Below, piece by piece: positions 10,565-21,080 of a stretch of 64,000 nt of DNA (position 1 is its first letter; the number at the start of each line of letters is the position of its first letter). Source of the stretch: Lathyrus oleraceus. Taxonomy: Eukaryota; Streptophyta; Magnoliopsida; Fabales; Fabaceae. A program made the position numbers and the translations under genes. Under the pieces are notes generated by a model, which saw nothing but the letters and a program-made list of their open reading frames with translations, was not told where the DNA came from and made no database searches. The DNA lies in assembly GCF_024323335.1 (NCBI RefSeq), contig NC_066583.1:369521952-369585951 (forward strand), in the 5' to 3' direction.

Positions 10565-13500
10565 ATGGCTAGTAACCAAGACGATACCCATGACGCGAGT
10601 GGATCACGTAACAATGTTGAAAATGAAATCAAACGAGGATTGATTGTTATGAAGTCAATCATTCGTGCAAGAGACAAGGGTGAAAAATTCGAAGTACATT
10701 GGAGTGCTGAAGACCAACTAATTGAGCCTAACGGTTCAATGTTGGCAAGTTACATTGGTTTCCTTGTTCGACAACATATTCCGATTACATGTGACAATTG
10801 GAGAAGTCCGGAATTGAAGGTTGGCAAAGAAAAAATATGGTCCGAGATACAGGTACTTACCATATATTGTTATATGTTTTTTTTGTTGACTATTTGTTGA
10901 CCATATATTGTTATAATATTACTTATAATAACACACTCCATGTGTATGTTTTTTAGAGATCCTTTCACATCAATGAAAGCCGGCAAAAATATTGTATTCA
11001 ATTGGCCGGAAAAAGACTCCGAGGATTTCGATCCTTTTTGTCCAACAAATTTCTCAAGGATGAGGAAGGAAAATTTGTTGAAGCAGAACGGCCAATGAAG
11101 TATGCGGAGATTATTTCAGCCGAAGAATGGGATAACTTTGTCGCCAAACGAAGAAACGAAAAATTCCATGTAATGTCTATTAATTATGGTATTATACAAT
11201 TGTTAAGTTACTTGGTTCTGATATGCCTTAAACTTTTTTATCCAGGAAGTAAGCGACAAAAATCGGAAAAGGGCATCAAAACTCGCGTATCCGTACAAAA
11301 AAGGGCGTACGGGATATGCACGGTTACAACAAAGAATTGTGAGTATATTCAAATGCTATGAGCTTATAGATTGTCACAATATGTTATAATTGATGATCTT
11401 ATAATCTGATTCAATGTGTAGCTAGCCGAGGAGAAAAGTGACGCAACATCTCTTCTGGAGCACGTATTATGGAAGGCTGCTCGAGTTAGGAAAGATGGGG
11501 TTGTCGTTGAAGTGGTTCAAAATGTTTATGACGAATGTGTAAGTATATATAACATTATTTCTTTAATTATATCGAAAATTTTGTTAGACATATAATTCAT
11601 TTTTAATCTCCTCTAATAATATTTCAGGAGACTTTATCCCAAACCTTACCTTCAACCGAGGTCCAGGATTGCAGGAGCCTACATAGTCGAGTACTAAATG
11701 TTCCTGAGTATTCCGTCGTGTGAGGTGTAAGGGTTTTGGTGTGACTCCGTCGTCATTTTATAAAAAACCAAAAACAAAAAATCCTACCAACAAAGAGGTG
11801 ATGGAGACCTTGGCGGAGTTAAGGGCACAAGTACTCGAACTGCAAAAGGAGAATCCAAGGTATAGAGAGGAAAGGCACGGTTCCGAGGAAAAAGATACTA
11901 GTGACCGAGCTAGTATCAATTGTCAACCGAAATTTCCCGAGGTAATTATATATGTTATTATGAAATTAAAATAACACTTTTTTACTTGACACATATACAC
12001 GTTAACAATAACATATTTATTATTGGTTTAGGGCATTATACCTTGTCAGCTGTATCTATCGTCACCAACTTATCGCATAGTTGGCAAGGGAAAAGTGCAC
12101 AACACTTCGGGTGAATTACTTCACCATAATCCCCTCCCGGTGGGATATATGAAAGTTTCGGTTGACCTTGTATTAGATACGGACGCGCTTCTACCATTAC
12201 CTGACGTTGTTTCAGAGACAACGTTGATGCGAGATGCAGTCGAATCCTTTGTTGCATGGCCGTCAGATCTAATTTTCCCAGATGCCGAGGTATATATGTT
12301 CTAAATGATTATGAATATTTAGTATTCACATTTCAATTCAGCTACAATTATGATATTTAATCAATCCTTATTACATGGTAATGTTAGACTCCTACAAGAC
12401 CCACACATAAAGCTGGTAAAGGGATTTCAAGACGCATCGAGTCGGTTGCATCTCAAAAAGAGGTACAAATATATATACCCATTGAATTATATACGCAACG
12501 ATTCTGTTGCATCACAAAAAGTCATGATTTAATTTATATGAATTTTTAGGTTCCCGGTCGAATGTTGAAAAAAGCTGGTAAGAATATTCCAACGAAGTCC
12601 GGGACAAAAACAATTCCTAAATCTCAAAAAGAGGTACAAATATATATACCCATTGAATTATATACACAACGATTCTGTTGCATCACAAAAAGTCATGATT
12701 TAATTTATATGAATTTTTAGGTTCCCGTCGAATGTTGAAAAAAGCTGGTAAGCATATTCCAACGAAGTCCGGAACAAAAACAAATCCTAAATCTCAAAAA
12801 GAGGTACAAATATATATACCCATTGAATTATATACACAACGATTCTGTTGCATCACAAAAAGTCATGATTTAATTTATATTTTTAGGTTCCCGGTCAAAT
12901 GTTGGACAAAGCTAGTAAGGAAATTCCAACGACGTCCGGGACAAAATCTCAAATTGTGATGCGTCTTGAGAAAATGGTGGAAGAGTCAGATATTATGCAC
13001 GGCGCCATCCGTAGTGTAGATATGGATGAAGGTGTTTTCGGAATTGCTCATTCCGAATTAATTGCAAAGGAGGACATGCTACAACTTTTTGAACACGAAG
13101 AATTGGGCATCGCTGTCATTCATACATACATATGGTACTCCGATCAATCTATTATTTACTTAGTTGAAAAATTTATTTACACATTTCAATGAGTAGTCTA
13201 ATGTTTATTATGTTTCTATTTAAGGTATATGTATGACACATTGATGCGGGGAACTGAATTGTGTAACCGATTCAATTTTATTGCTGCTTCCCGTATCAAC
13301 ACAACGTTTATAACGAAAAATCCAATATCCGTAATGAATGAACTAGTCGATAGATTCATGGTGGCCGGCGATAATACTACACCCAATTTGTATTTTTTAC
13401 CGTTTAATTCTGGCAACGGGTTAGATTTTCTTTCTAATAATTTCATTCTAATCTATGTATATCTTTTACGTAGAAAATTTTCATGCATCTAAATTTTTGT

Positions 13501-14179
13501 TTTATTTTACAGTGGTCACTGGGTGTTGGTTGCTATGGATCTTTCGAGACTAATGGTGTATTATCTCGATTCGTTACCGGGTAATTGGAGTAAATATCCG
13601 AGTATGAAGAAGACGGTTGACGCGTAAGTGAAATTCCCCTAAATATTCGTGTGTATTTGTATATTTAATTATGTCTGTCAGATTGATCTCAATATACGTT
13701 TTAATTTGTTAGGGCAATACTAAAATTTAGATCGAAAAAGAATTATCGTAATAGGAAGGACATTACCTGGGTCAGAGTTCAGGTATATATTAAGTTTCTT
13801 ATTTTTGCTTATAATAGTGTTTGTTTTTTGCTTATAATAGTGTTTGTAAGAAATTAACTATATATATATATAAATTGTTTGTTTTTCTGTGTAGTGTCCT
13901 CAGCAAAACAATTCGAACGATTGCGGATTTTTTGTATTGAGATTTATGAGAGATATCATTGCGTTGAATCGTATAGACATCCCAAAAATGGTATGGAATA
14001 ATAACTTAGGGTTTATTTTAATATTATCGGATATTTCATCTAATTTGTTACTAAATCATGAATATGTTTTATTCTCTTAATTGTAGTACTTTGACAAATA
14101 CAAATCTTACTCAAGAGCTCATTTGGATGAAATGAAGGATGAATTGTGTCAATTCATTATTGATCATAGAATCATATAG
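10565..14179 (+). pseudogene. CACTA-encoded transposase-like (Ptta/En/Spm) plus Ulp1-like cysteine protease gene, 15 exons, broken
   Basis: Exons inferred from GT/AG sites that keep phase: 10565-10852, 10957-11169, 11246-11338, 11422-11538, 11628-11941, 12032-12289, 12388-12462, 12550-12633, 12721-12803, 12887-13134, 13225 to about 13413, 13513-13623, 13713-13782, 13895-13990, 14087-14179. Exons 1-4 encode a plant transposase-like region with the signature KRASKLAYPYKKGRTGYARL. Exon 6 looks like the domain that usually follows it. Exons 12-14 carry an Ulp1/C48 protease core: GHW histidine (13517-13519), YYLD aspartate (13568-13570), a PQQ glutamine, and NDCG cysteine (13922-13924). Lesions: a 1-bp frame loss near 11715, a 1-bp loss in exon 9 (83 not 84 bp), and a non-GT donor after exon 11. 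Function as a SUMO-type protease is inferred from family only. Confidence 0.75.
12463..12890 (+). repeat. Tandem exon-intron repeat inside the CACTA gene
   Basis: A unit of about 170 bp, containing one 84-bp exon and its intron, is repeated: the exon-end phrase CAAAAAGAGGTACAAAT occurs at about 12455, 12625 and 12795. The exon copies encode a short basic segment (VPGRMLKKAGK type). Each intact copy is a multiple of three, so copy number can change without breaking the frame; the middle copy has lost one base. Confidence 0.85.
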
Positions 14180-14429
14180 GTTGTAGTTGTTGTACATATA
14201 TGTATGGAATGTTGTTGTACATGCATGAATATCAATATATTAATGTTGTATATATGGAGGATTAATGTTGTATATAAATGGATTCATGTTGTATATATCA
14301 ATGGATTAATGGTGTATAACATTGGATTAAAGGATGAAATCAATATGAATTTTACACTTTTGCAGCATGCGAACAGGTTCCCAATTAAATACCCACTGTT
14401 TTTCAAACAATTTTTTTTAAAATAACTAA
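14180..14429 (+). other. 3' flank of the CACTA gene
   Basis: AT-rich sequence with repeated short phrases such as ATGTTGTATATA and ATGGATTAATG (about 14215-14340). No gene seen; probably 3' untranslated sequence before the right subterminal repeats. Confidence 0.5.
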
Positions 14430-14549
14430 CACTTTAGAGGGCGCTTTTTGTAGGAAGCACCCTCTAAACACTTTACATTGACAACTTTAGAGGGCGCTTT
14501 GTCCAGAAAGCGCCCTCTAAGGTGGCCCTTTATGGACCACTCCAGAGGG
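14430..14549. repeat. CACTA right subterminal repeats, part 1
   Basis: Two hairpin units of the AGAGGGCGCTTTT type, then a third unit cut after AGAGGG at 14549 by the Tekay insertion. The rest of that unit resumes at 23074. Confidence 0.85.
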
Positions 14550-16541
14550 TGTAACACCCCGATAATAATAAAATAATTATTTAAATTGAGTTAATAATTT
14601 ATTTATTAATTTAGTTAAATAATTGGAAATTTTATTATTATTATTTTTGGGTTATTATTATTATTCGGAAAATATATATATGTTGGAAATAAGAGAAAGA
14701 ATCCCATTTTGGTAAAAAGAAAGTTTCACGTGAAAACAGAGAGACGATCGTGAAAGAGGAAAAGGGCAAAGAGACAGAGCAAGGGCTGAAGGTGAAGAGA
14801 GAAAAGCTTGGAGCTCAAAGATTTGCCGGATTAATCAGGTAAAGGGGGTTTATCGTCGATTAATGGGTATTATGGGATAATATGTGATGGGTAGTGATAA
14901 GCCGTTAATTTGGCCCTAATTGGGATTGTTGATGCTGAAGAATTATGTTGGAGAAATTGTATTTTAGACTGAAATTGAATCTGTGTTTGGGTTAGTTGTG
15001 AAATTCCGAACGTATAGCTTTTTACGGAATCGGAATCGGAGGTCCGGAAGTCCTCCAATGGCGGAAAATGCGGAGAATTCTGCATTCTGCCTTGAGTTAG
15101 CGCAGGAACAACTTCTGTCTTGCGTTAACCGGTTAACCCAGGGTGTTAACCGGTTAACACTGTTTTGAATTGTGAAAATGTGCTGTTTTGCTTGCGTTAA
15201 CCGGTTATCCCAGGGCGTTAACCGGTTAACACTGTTGTGATTGCTGAAATATTGCTGTTTGTGCTGCGTTAACCGGTTAACCCAGGGCGTTAACCGGTTA
15301 ACACTGTTAAGTTTTGGGACAGGAAGCGTGTTGTGCTGCGTTAACCGGTTAACCCAGGGCGTTAACCGGTTAACACTGTTGCAGAGTGGAAAAATTGGCT
15401 TTTTAATGTTGTGTACATAATTGAGAGTTGGCCTATGTTGGCGTATGATGTAATAGGGATTATATCCCGCTGTTTTGAGCAGTATCGGTATTAGTAGAGT
15501 GTGCTAATACTGTGTTTAATTGATTTACATGATAATGATGTGTTGATACATGTGTTGATGATGTATGATGATATGCATAATGCTATGAATGTATATATTA
15601 TGCATGTATTTGTGAATGGACTGTTGTATGGCTTAGAGTGTGAGCATATGTCCATTGTGAATTGTTGTTGATGCTGCATTGCTAGATGATTAGCGTGCAT
15701 GGCATAGCCTCTGGGGCTGTAGCTAATTCCCATGGTGAGGAATTAGTGAGTGAATCATTGTGGATTTGTTGTTGATGTTGCATACTAGATGATTAGTGTG
15801 CATAGTCTAGCCTTCGGGGCTGTAGCTAATTCCCATGGTGAGGAATTAGTGAGTGAGTCATTAGATCTCAATGAGTGGGACTAGTGAGCTTAGTAGCCGT
15901 ATCTGGAGGGATCGGTGAGCTTGAACTATATGTTCAAGAATAGTCGGTACCGCATGTGTGGAGTCTCATTGCATAATGTATGTATGGCGTATAATATGAA
16001 TGGATGTATTCCAATATTATACGTGTGTTTGTGTTGTTGTAGAGTATGATTTGAGATTATACTTGTGTGTGATGGAATGTTGAGTATGATGTGAGCTAAT
16101 GTGCTGTTACTGATTGTATGTTGTGATTAGGGTGATTAATGTGTTAAGTTACTTAACATGACATTATAATCTATAATGCTTATTATATTGATTGAGGAAC
16201 TCACCCTTACAACTATTTTTCAGGTAACGAGAACTGAGTTGAGTAGGAGCTAATGATTGGAGTCTAGTGTAGTCTCCTTAGTGGGTCGTGCTCTGATAGA
16301 TGTAACATTGGGATGGGATATTTACCTTGTTGAATAATTTACATTGAATGTTACATGTTTTGATAAATTTGAATTATATCCGCTGCGATTTATGCACATG
16401 TTTAATTGATTAAATAAAGAGCATGAGAGTTATTTTGGAACATGGTGTGAATGATTGTGTGACACCCTTAACTGCATAATTACTCTGATATATGTTTATT
16501 ATTTTAATTAAATATTTGGGGTATTTTAGAAGGGTGTTACA
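14550..16541 (+). repeat. Tekay 5' LTR (1992 bp)
   Basis: Begins TGTAACACCCCG and ends GGGTGTTACA. Internal structure: the AACCGGTT palindrome array at 15125-15373, and two near-copies of a roughly 100-bp unit (about 15640-15760 and 15760-15860) containing 'ctaattcccatggtgagg'. Confidence 0.96.
15125..15373 (+). repeat. Array of eight TTAACCGGTTAA palindromes in the 5' LTR
   Basis: The 12-bp perfect palindrome TTAACCGGTTAA starts at 15125, 15146, 15197 (last base changed), 15218, 15269, 15290, 15341 and 15362. Pair members are exactly 21 bp apart and pairs are exactly 72 bp apart. The motif contains AACCGGTT, the site type bound by Grainyhead-like factors in animals and fungi, and GGTTAA, the GT-1 box core in plants. 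Which factor binds here is unknown. Confidence 0.9.
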
Positions 16542-16545
16542 TTAG

Positions 16546-16557
16546 TGGTATCAGAGC
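16546..16557 (+). promoter_or_regulatory. Primer-binding site, initiator tRNA-Met type
   Basis: TGGTATCAGAGC four bases after the LTR end; it pairs with the 3' end of initiator tRNA-Met, the usual primer for this clade. Confidence 0.95.
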
Positions 16558-16667
16558 ATAGTCGGTCGAGTCGAGTCGTAATTATTCTGTTTCCCCTGTA
16601 CGGTATAGGTGTTGTGTGACCCTATCAGTACTCATTGTTTTAGTTTGTTTGGGTTTTCAGAATAGAG

Positions 16668-19600
16668 ATGGCTGGAAGAGGTAGAGATGATGCTGCGATT
16701 GCTGAGGCTCTGGGTATGCTAGCTGGAGTACTTGGAGGAAATCCGAATGTTGTGGGAATGGGAGCTGCTCGTCAACTGAGTGAGTTCCAGAAGAACAATC
16801 CTCCAATGTTCAAGGGAGCATACGATCCAGATGGTGCTCAGAAGTGGTTGAAGGAGATAGAGAGAATCTTCCGAGTGACTGAGTGTGCCGATAACCAGAA
16901 GGTCAGGTTCGGTACGCATATGCTGTCAGAGGAAGCTGATGATTGGTGGGTTGCTACCCGCACTGAGTTGGAATCTGCTGGGAATGCTGAGATCACTTGG
17001 GCTGTGTTCAGAGAGAGATTCCTGAGGAAGTATTTTCCAGAGGATGTCAGAGGAAAGAAAGAGATAGAATTCTTGGAATTGAAGCAGGGCAATCGGTCTA
17101 TGACTGAATATGCTGCGAAGTTCACAGAGCTGTCTAAGTATTACACTCCCTATAATGAGGCTGCTGGAGAATTTTCGAAATGTGTGAAGTTTGAGAACGG
17201 GTTGCGTCCCGAGATCAAGCAGGCTATTGGATATCAGCGGATCAGAGTGTTTTCTGACTTGGTTGACTGTTGCAGGATTTTTGAACAGGATTCCAAGGCC
17301 AGAGCAGAGAGCTATCAGCAGAGGGTTGATAGGAAAGGCAAGAATCAGAATGATCGTGGAAAACCGTATGCAGTTGGCAAAGGTTTTCAGAAGCAGGGTG
17401 TGATGAAGAGGCCTAGTGGGGGAGACTCCAGTGCTCCTGTTAAGTGTTATAGATGTGGTCGGGCTGGACATCGTGTCCATGAGTGTACCAGTGCTGAGAT
17501 GAAGTGTTTCAAGTGTGGAAAAGGTGGTCATTTGGCTGCAGAGTGCCGGTTGAAGACTGTAACTTGTTTCAACTGTGGAGAGTTGGGCCATATCAGTCCA
17601 CAGTGTCCTAAGCCGAAGAAGGAGAGTCAGTCAGGAGGCAAGGTCTTTGCTTTATCGGGTTCTGAGACTTCTGCAGATGATCGTTTGACCCGAGGTACGT
17701 GTTATATTAATGGCTTTCCTCTTGTAGCTATTATTGACACCGGTGCTACTCATTCCTTTATATCTTTGGATTGTGCTGTGAAACTTAAGTTAGAGATATC
17801 TGAGATGCTTGGAAGTATGGTGATTGATACTCCTGCGAAGGGTTCAGTGACTAATACTTCAGTTTGTTTGAATTGTCCCTTGAGTATTTTTGGTAGAGAC
17901 TTTGGGATAGACCTTGTGTGTCTTCCACTAGTGCAGATCGATGTTATTCTGGGTATGAACTGGTTGGTGTGTAACCGAGTTTATATCAACTGTTTTGATA
18001 AGACTGTGGTATTTCCTGAGATTGAGGAAGGTAAGGATTTGTTTCTATCAGCAAGGCAGGTGAATGAGGAAGTAGCAGGTGGGGCAGAGTTGTTTATGCT
18101 GTTAGCGACTTTAGAGGCTAAAGATAAACTGGTGATGGGCGATCTAGCCGTGGTGTGTGATTTTCCTGATGTGTTTCCTGAAGAAGTAAATGAATTGCCG
18201 CCAGAGCGTGAAGTTGAGTTCTCGATTGATTTGGTACCTGGTACTAGACCGATATCGATGGCTCCGTATCGTATGTCTGCTGTTGAGTTGGCTGAATTGA
18301 AGAGTCAGCTGGAGGATCTGTTGGATAAGAAATTTATTCGTCCGAGTGTGTCACCGTGGGGTGCACCAGTGTTGTTGGTTAAAAAGAAAGAAGGTACTAT
18401 GAGGTTGTGTGTGGACTACAGGCAATTGAATAAAGTGACGATCAAGAATCGGTACCCTTTGCCGAGGATTGATGATTTGATGGATCAGTTGGTTGGTGCG
18501 AGTGTGTTCAGCAAGATAGATTTGAGATCTGGGTATCATCAGATACGTGTGAAAACTGAGGATATTCAGAAGACTGCTTTCAGAACAAGGTATGGACATT
18601 ATGAGTATTCTGTAATGCCTTTTGGTGTGACTAATGCGCCTGGAGTATTTATGGAGTATATGAATAGGATTTTCCATCCGTACCTAGATCAGTTTGTTGT
18701 GGTGTTTATTGATGACATTTTGGTGTATTCGAAATCTGAAGAAGAGCATGCTGAGCATTTGAGAGTGGTTTTAGAAGTCCTACGAGAAAAGAAGTTATTT
18801 GCTAAACTCTCTAAATGTGAATTTTGGTTAGAAGAGGTTAGTTTTCTTGGTCATATGATTTCAAGAGGTGGTGTTGCTGTTGATCCTTCTAAGATAGAAG
18901 CGGTGTCTAAGTGGGAAGCTCCGAAGTCGGTTGCTGAGATTCGAAGTTTCCTTGGTTTGGCTGGTTATTATAGGAAGTTTATTGAGGGATTTTCTAAGTT
19001 GGCGTTACCGTTGACGATGTTGACTAGAAAGGGGCAAGCATTTGTTTGGGACTCAAAATGTGAAGGAGGTTTCCAAGAGTTAAAGAGAAGGTTGACTACT
19101 GCTCCTATTCTGATATTACCGAGTTCGTCGGAACCATTTGAGGTTTACTATGATGCTTCATTGTTGGGTTTGGGTGGTGTGTTGATGCAGAATAAGCAGG
19201 TTATAGCTTATGCTTCGAGACAACTGAGGGTTCATGAGAGGAACTATCCGACACACGATTTAGAGTTGGCAGCTGTGGTATTCATTCTGAAATTGTGGAG
19301 ACATTACTTGTACGGGTCGAGATTTGAGGTTTTCAGTGACCATAAAAGTTTAAAGTATTTATTTGATCAGAAAGAGCTGAATATGAGACAGAGGAGATGG
19401 TTAGAATTTCTGAAGGATTATGACTTTGGTTTGAATTACCATCCGGGTAAAGCAAATGTAGTGGCTGATGCGTTGAGTCGGAAATCATTACATATGTCCA
19501 TGTTAATGGTTAGAGAATTGGATTTAATTGAGCAGTTTAGAGACTTGAGTTTGGTGTGTGAGAGTACTCACAATAGTGTTAAATTGGGAATGTTGAAGTT

Positions 19601-21038
19601 AACCAGTGGTATTCTGGATGAGATCAGAGAGGGTCAGAAATCCGATGTGTTTTTGGTTGATAAGTTGACCTTAGTGAATCAAGGCCAAGGTGGTGAATTC
19701 AGAGTTGATGAGAATGGTGTTTTGAAATTTGGTAATCGGGTGTGTATTCCGGATGTTACCGAACTTAAGAAGAGTATTTTGGAGGAAGGACATCGTAGTG
19801 GCTTGAGTATTCATCCTGAAGCTACGAAGATGTATCATGGTTTGAAAAAGTTATTTTGGTGGCCGGGGATGAAAAGAGAAATTGCGAGTTTTGTTTATTC
19901 CTGTTTGACTTGTCAGAAGTCAAAGATTGAGCATCAGAAGCCGTCTGGGCTAATGCAACCGTTGGCTATTCCAGAGTGGAAGTGGGATAGTATCAGTATG
20001 GATTTTGTTTCTGGTTTGCCGAGGACAAATAAGAATTTTGAAGCCATTTGGGTGATTGTTGACAGGTTGACCAAGTCGGCTCATTTCATTCCGATCAGAA
20101 TGGATTATCCGTTAGAGAGGTTAGCTGAGTTGTATATTGAGAAGGTTGTAAGTTTGCATGGTATTCCGTCGAGTATTGTTTCGGACAGAGATCCTAGATT
20201 TACATCGAAGTTCTGGGAAGGTTTGCAGAGGGCTTTGGGAACTAAGCTGAGATTGAGTTCTGCATATCATCCGCAGACTGATGGTCAGACTGAGAGGACG
20301 ATTCAGTCATTAGAGGATCTTTTGAGAGCTTGTGTTTTGGAAAAAGGAGGTGCTTGGGATTGTTATTTGCCTTTGATTGAGTTTACCTACAACAATAGTT
20401 TTCATTCGAGCATTGGTATGGCACCGTTTGAAGCTTTGTATGGTAGGAGATGTCGGACACCTTTATGTTGGTATGAGTCCGGTGAGAGTGCTGTGGTTGG
20501 ACCGGAGATTGTTCAACAAACTACGGAAAAGATTAAGATGATTCAGGAGAAGATGAGAATTGCTCAGAGTCGTCAGAAGAGTTATCATGATAAGAGGAGG
20601 AAGTCACTTGAGTTCCAAGAGGGAGATCATGTGTTTCTTCGTGTTACTCCGATAACTGGTGTTGGTCGAGCTTTGAAGTCGAAGAAGTTGACACCTCGAT
20701 TTATTGGTCCTTATCAGATTTTGGAGAGGATAGGGGAGGTAGCCTATCGTGTCGCTTTACCGCCGTCGCTTGCGAATTTGCATGAGGTTTTTCATGTGTC
20801 TCAGCTGAGGAGGTACATTCATGATCCGTCGCATGTAGTCCAAATAGATGATGTACAGGTGAGAGATAACCTGACTGTTGAAACATCACCTATGAGGATT
20901 GAGGATCGAGAGTTGAAGCAGTTGCGGGGTAAAGAGATTGCCTTGGTGAAGGTAGCTTGGGGAGGACCAGCAGGTGGCAATGTGACTTGGGAACTGGAGA
21001 GTAAGATGAAGGAGTCTTACCCAGAGTTGTTCGCTTGA
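16668..21038 (+). CDS. Tekay gag-pol polyprotein, intact
   Basis: A single ORF of 1456 residues starting at the first ATG after the primer site. Gag occupies about residues 1-250. Three CCHC knuckles follow at 260-273, 280-293 and 300-313. The aspartic protease has DTGA with catalytic Asp 357. Reverse transcriptase (about 540-790) carries FIDD at 680-683. RNase H has its first Asp near 829. Integrase has the HHCC zinc motif (about 1042-1082) and a DD35E triad at Asp 1112, Asp 1173 and Glu 1209. A GPY-type motif is at 1347-1349. The C-terminus (about 1403-1456) is a chromodomain-like tail with the REL(K)QLRGKE...VTWELE pattern of Tekay/Del chromoviruses, thought to guide insertion to chromatin. 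All catalytic residues I can check are present. It makes the capsid, replication and integration proteins of the element. Confidence 0.97.
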   Translation: MAGRGRDDAAIAEALGMLAGVLGGNPNVVGMGAARQLSEFQKNNPPMFKGAYDPDGAQKWLKEIERIFRVTECADNQKVRFGTHMLSEEADDWWVATRTELESAGNAEITWAVFRERFLRKYFPEDVRGKKEIEFLELKQGNRSMTEYAAKFTELSKYYTPYNEAAGEFSKCVKFENGLRPEIKQAIGYQRIRVFSDLVDCCRIFEQDSKARAESYQQRVDRKGKNQNDRGKPYAVGKGFQKQGVMKRPSGGDSSAPVKCYRCGRAGHRVHECTSAEMKCFKCGKGGHLAAECRLKTVTCFNCGELGHISPQCPKPKKESQSGGKVFALSGSETSADDRLTRGTCYINGFPLVAIIDTGATHSFISLDCAVKLKLEISEMLGSMVIDTPAKGSVTNTSVCLNCPLSIFGRDFGIDLVCLPLVQIDVILGMNWLVCNRVYINCFDKTVVFPEIEEGKDLFLSARQVNEEVAGGAELFMLLATLEAKDKLVMGDLAVVCDFPDVFPEEVNELPPEREVEFSIDLVPGTRPISMAPYRMSAVELAELKSQLEDLLDKKFIRPSVSPWGAPVLLVKKKEGTMRLCVDYRQLNKVTIKNRYPLPRIDDLMDQLVGASVFSKIDLRSGYHQIRVKTEDIQKTAFRTRYGHYEYSVMPFGVTNAPGVFMEYMNRIFHPYLDQFVVVFIDDILVYSKSEEEHAEHLRVVLEVLREKKLFAKLSKCEFWLEEVSFLGHMISRGGVAVDPSKIEAVSKWEAPKSVAEIRSFLGLAGYYRKFIEGFSKLALPLTMLTRKGQAFVWDSKCEGGFQELKRRLTTAPILILPSSSEPFEVYYDASLLGLGGVLMQNKQVIAYASRQLRVHERNYPTHDLELAAVVFILKLWRHYLYGSRFEVFSDHKSLKYLFDQKELNMRQRRWLEFLKDYDFGLNYHPGKANVVADALSRKSLHMSMLMVRELDLIEQFRDLSLVCESTHNSVKLGMLKLTSGILDEIREGQKSDVFLVDKLTLVNQGQGGEFRVDENGVLKFGNRVCIPDVTELKKSILEEGHRSGLSIHPEATKMYHGLKKLFWWPGMKREIASFVYSCLTCQKSKIEHQKPSGLMQPLAIPEWKWDSISMDFVSGLPRTNKNFEAIWVIVDRLTKSAHFIPIRMDYPLERLAELYIEKVVSLHGIPSSIVSDRDPRFTSKFWEGLQRALGTKLRLSSAYHPQTDGQTERTIQSLEDLLRACVLEKGGAWDCYLPLIEFTYNNSFHSSIGMAPFEALYGRRCRTPLCWYESGESAVVGPEIVQQTTEKIKMIQEKMRIAQSRQKSYHDKRRKSLEFQEGDHVFLRVTPITGVGRALKSKKLTPRFIGPYQILERIGEVAYRVALPPSLANLHEVFHVSQLRRYIHDPSHVVQIDDVQVRDNLTVETSPMRIEDRELKQLRGKEIALVKVAWGGPAGGNVTWELESKMKESYPELFA

Positions 21039-21068
21039 GGTATGTTTTCGAGGACGAAAACTCTTTTA

Positions 21069-21080
21069 GTGGGGGAGAGT
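21069..21080 (+). promoter_or_regulatory. Polypurine tract of Tekay
   Basis: GTGGGGGAGAGT immediately before the 3' LTR start at 21081, thirty bases after the gag-pol stop codon. Confidence 0.9.

Noticed and set aside
10565..14179. A host Ulp1/SUMO protease gene
   Set aside because: It lies wholly between CACTA ends with a TSD, is fused to a transposase-like domain, and has frame breaks; it is transposon-encoded.
15125..15373. CRISPR-like regular repeats (also 21657-21905)
   Set aside because: A plant LTR context, perfect palindromes as repeats, near-identical spacers and no cas genes; this is an LTR tandem array.
16838..17591. Reverse-strand ORFs across gag-pol, such as 16926-17591
   Set aside because: Shadows of the intact Tekay gag-pol; composition follows the sense codons.
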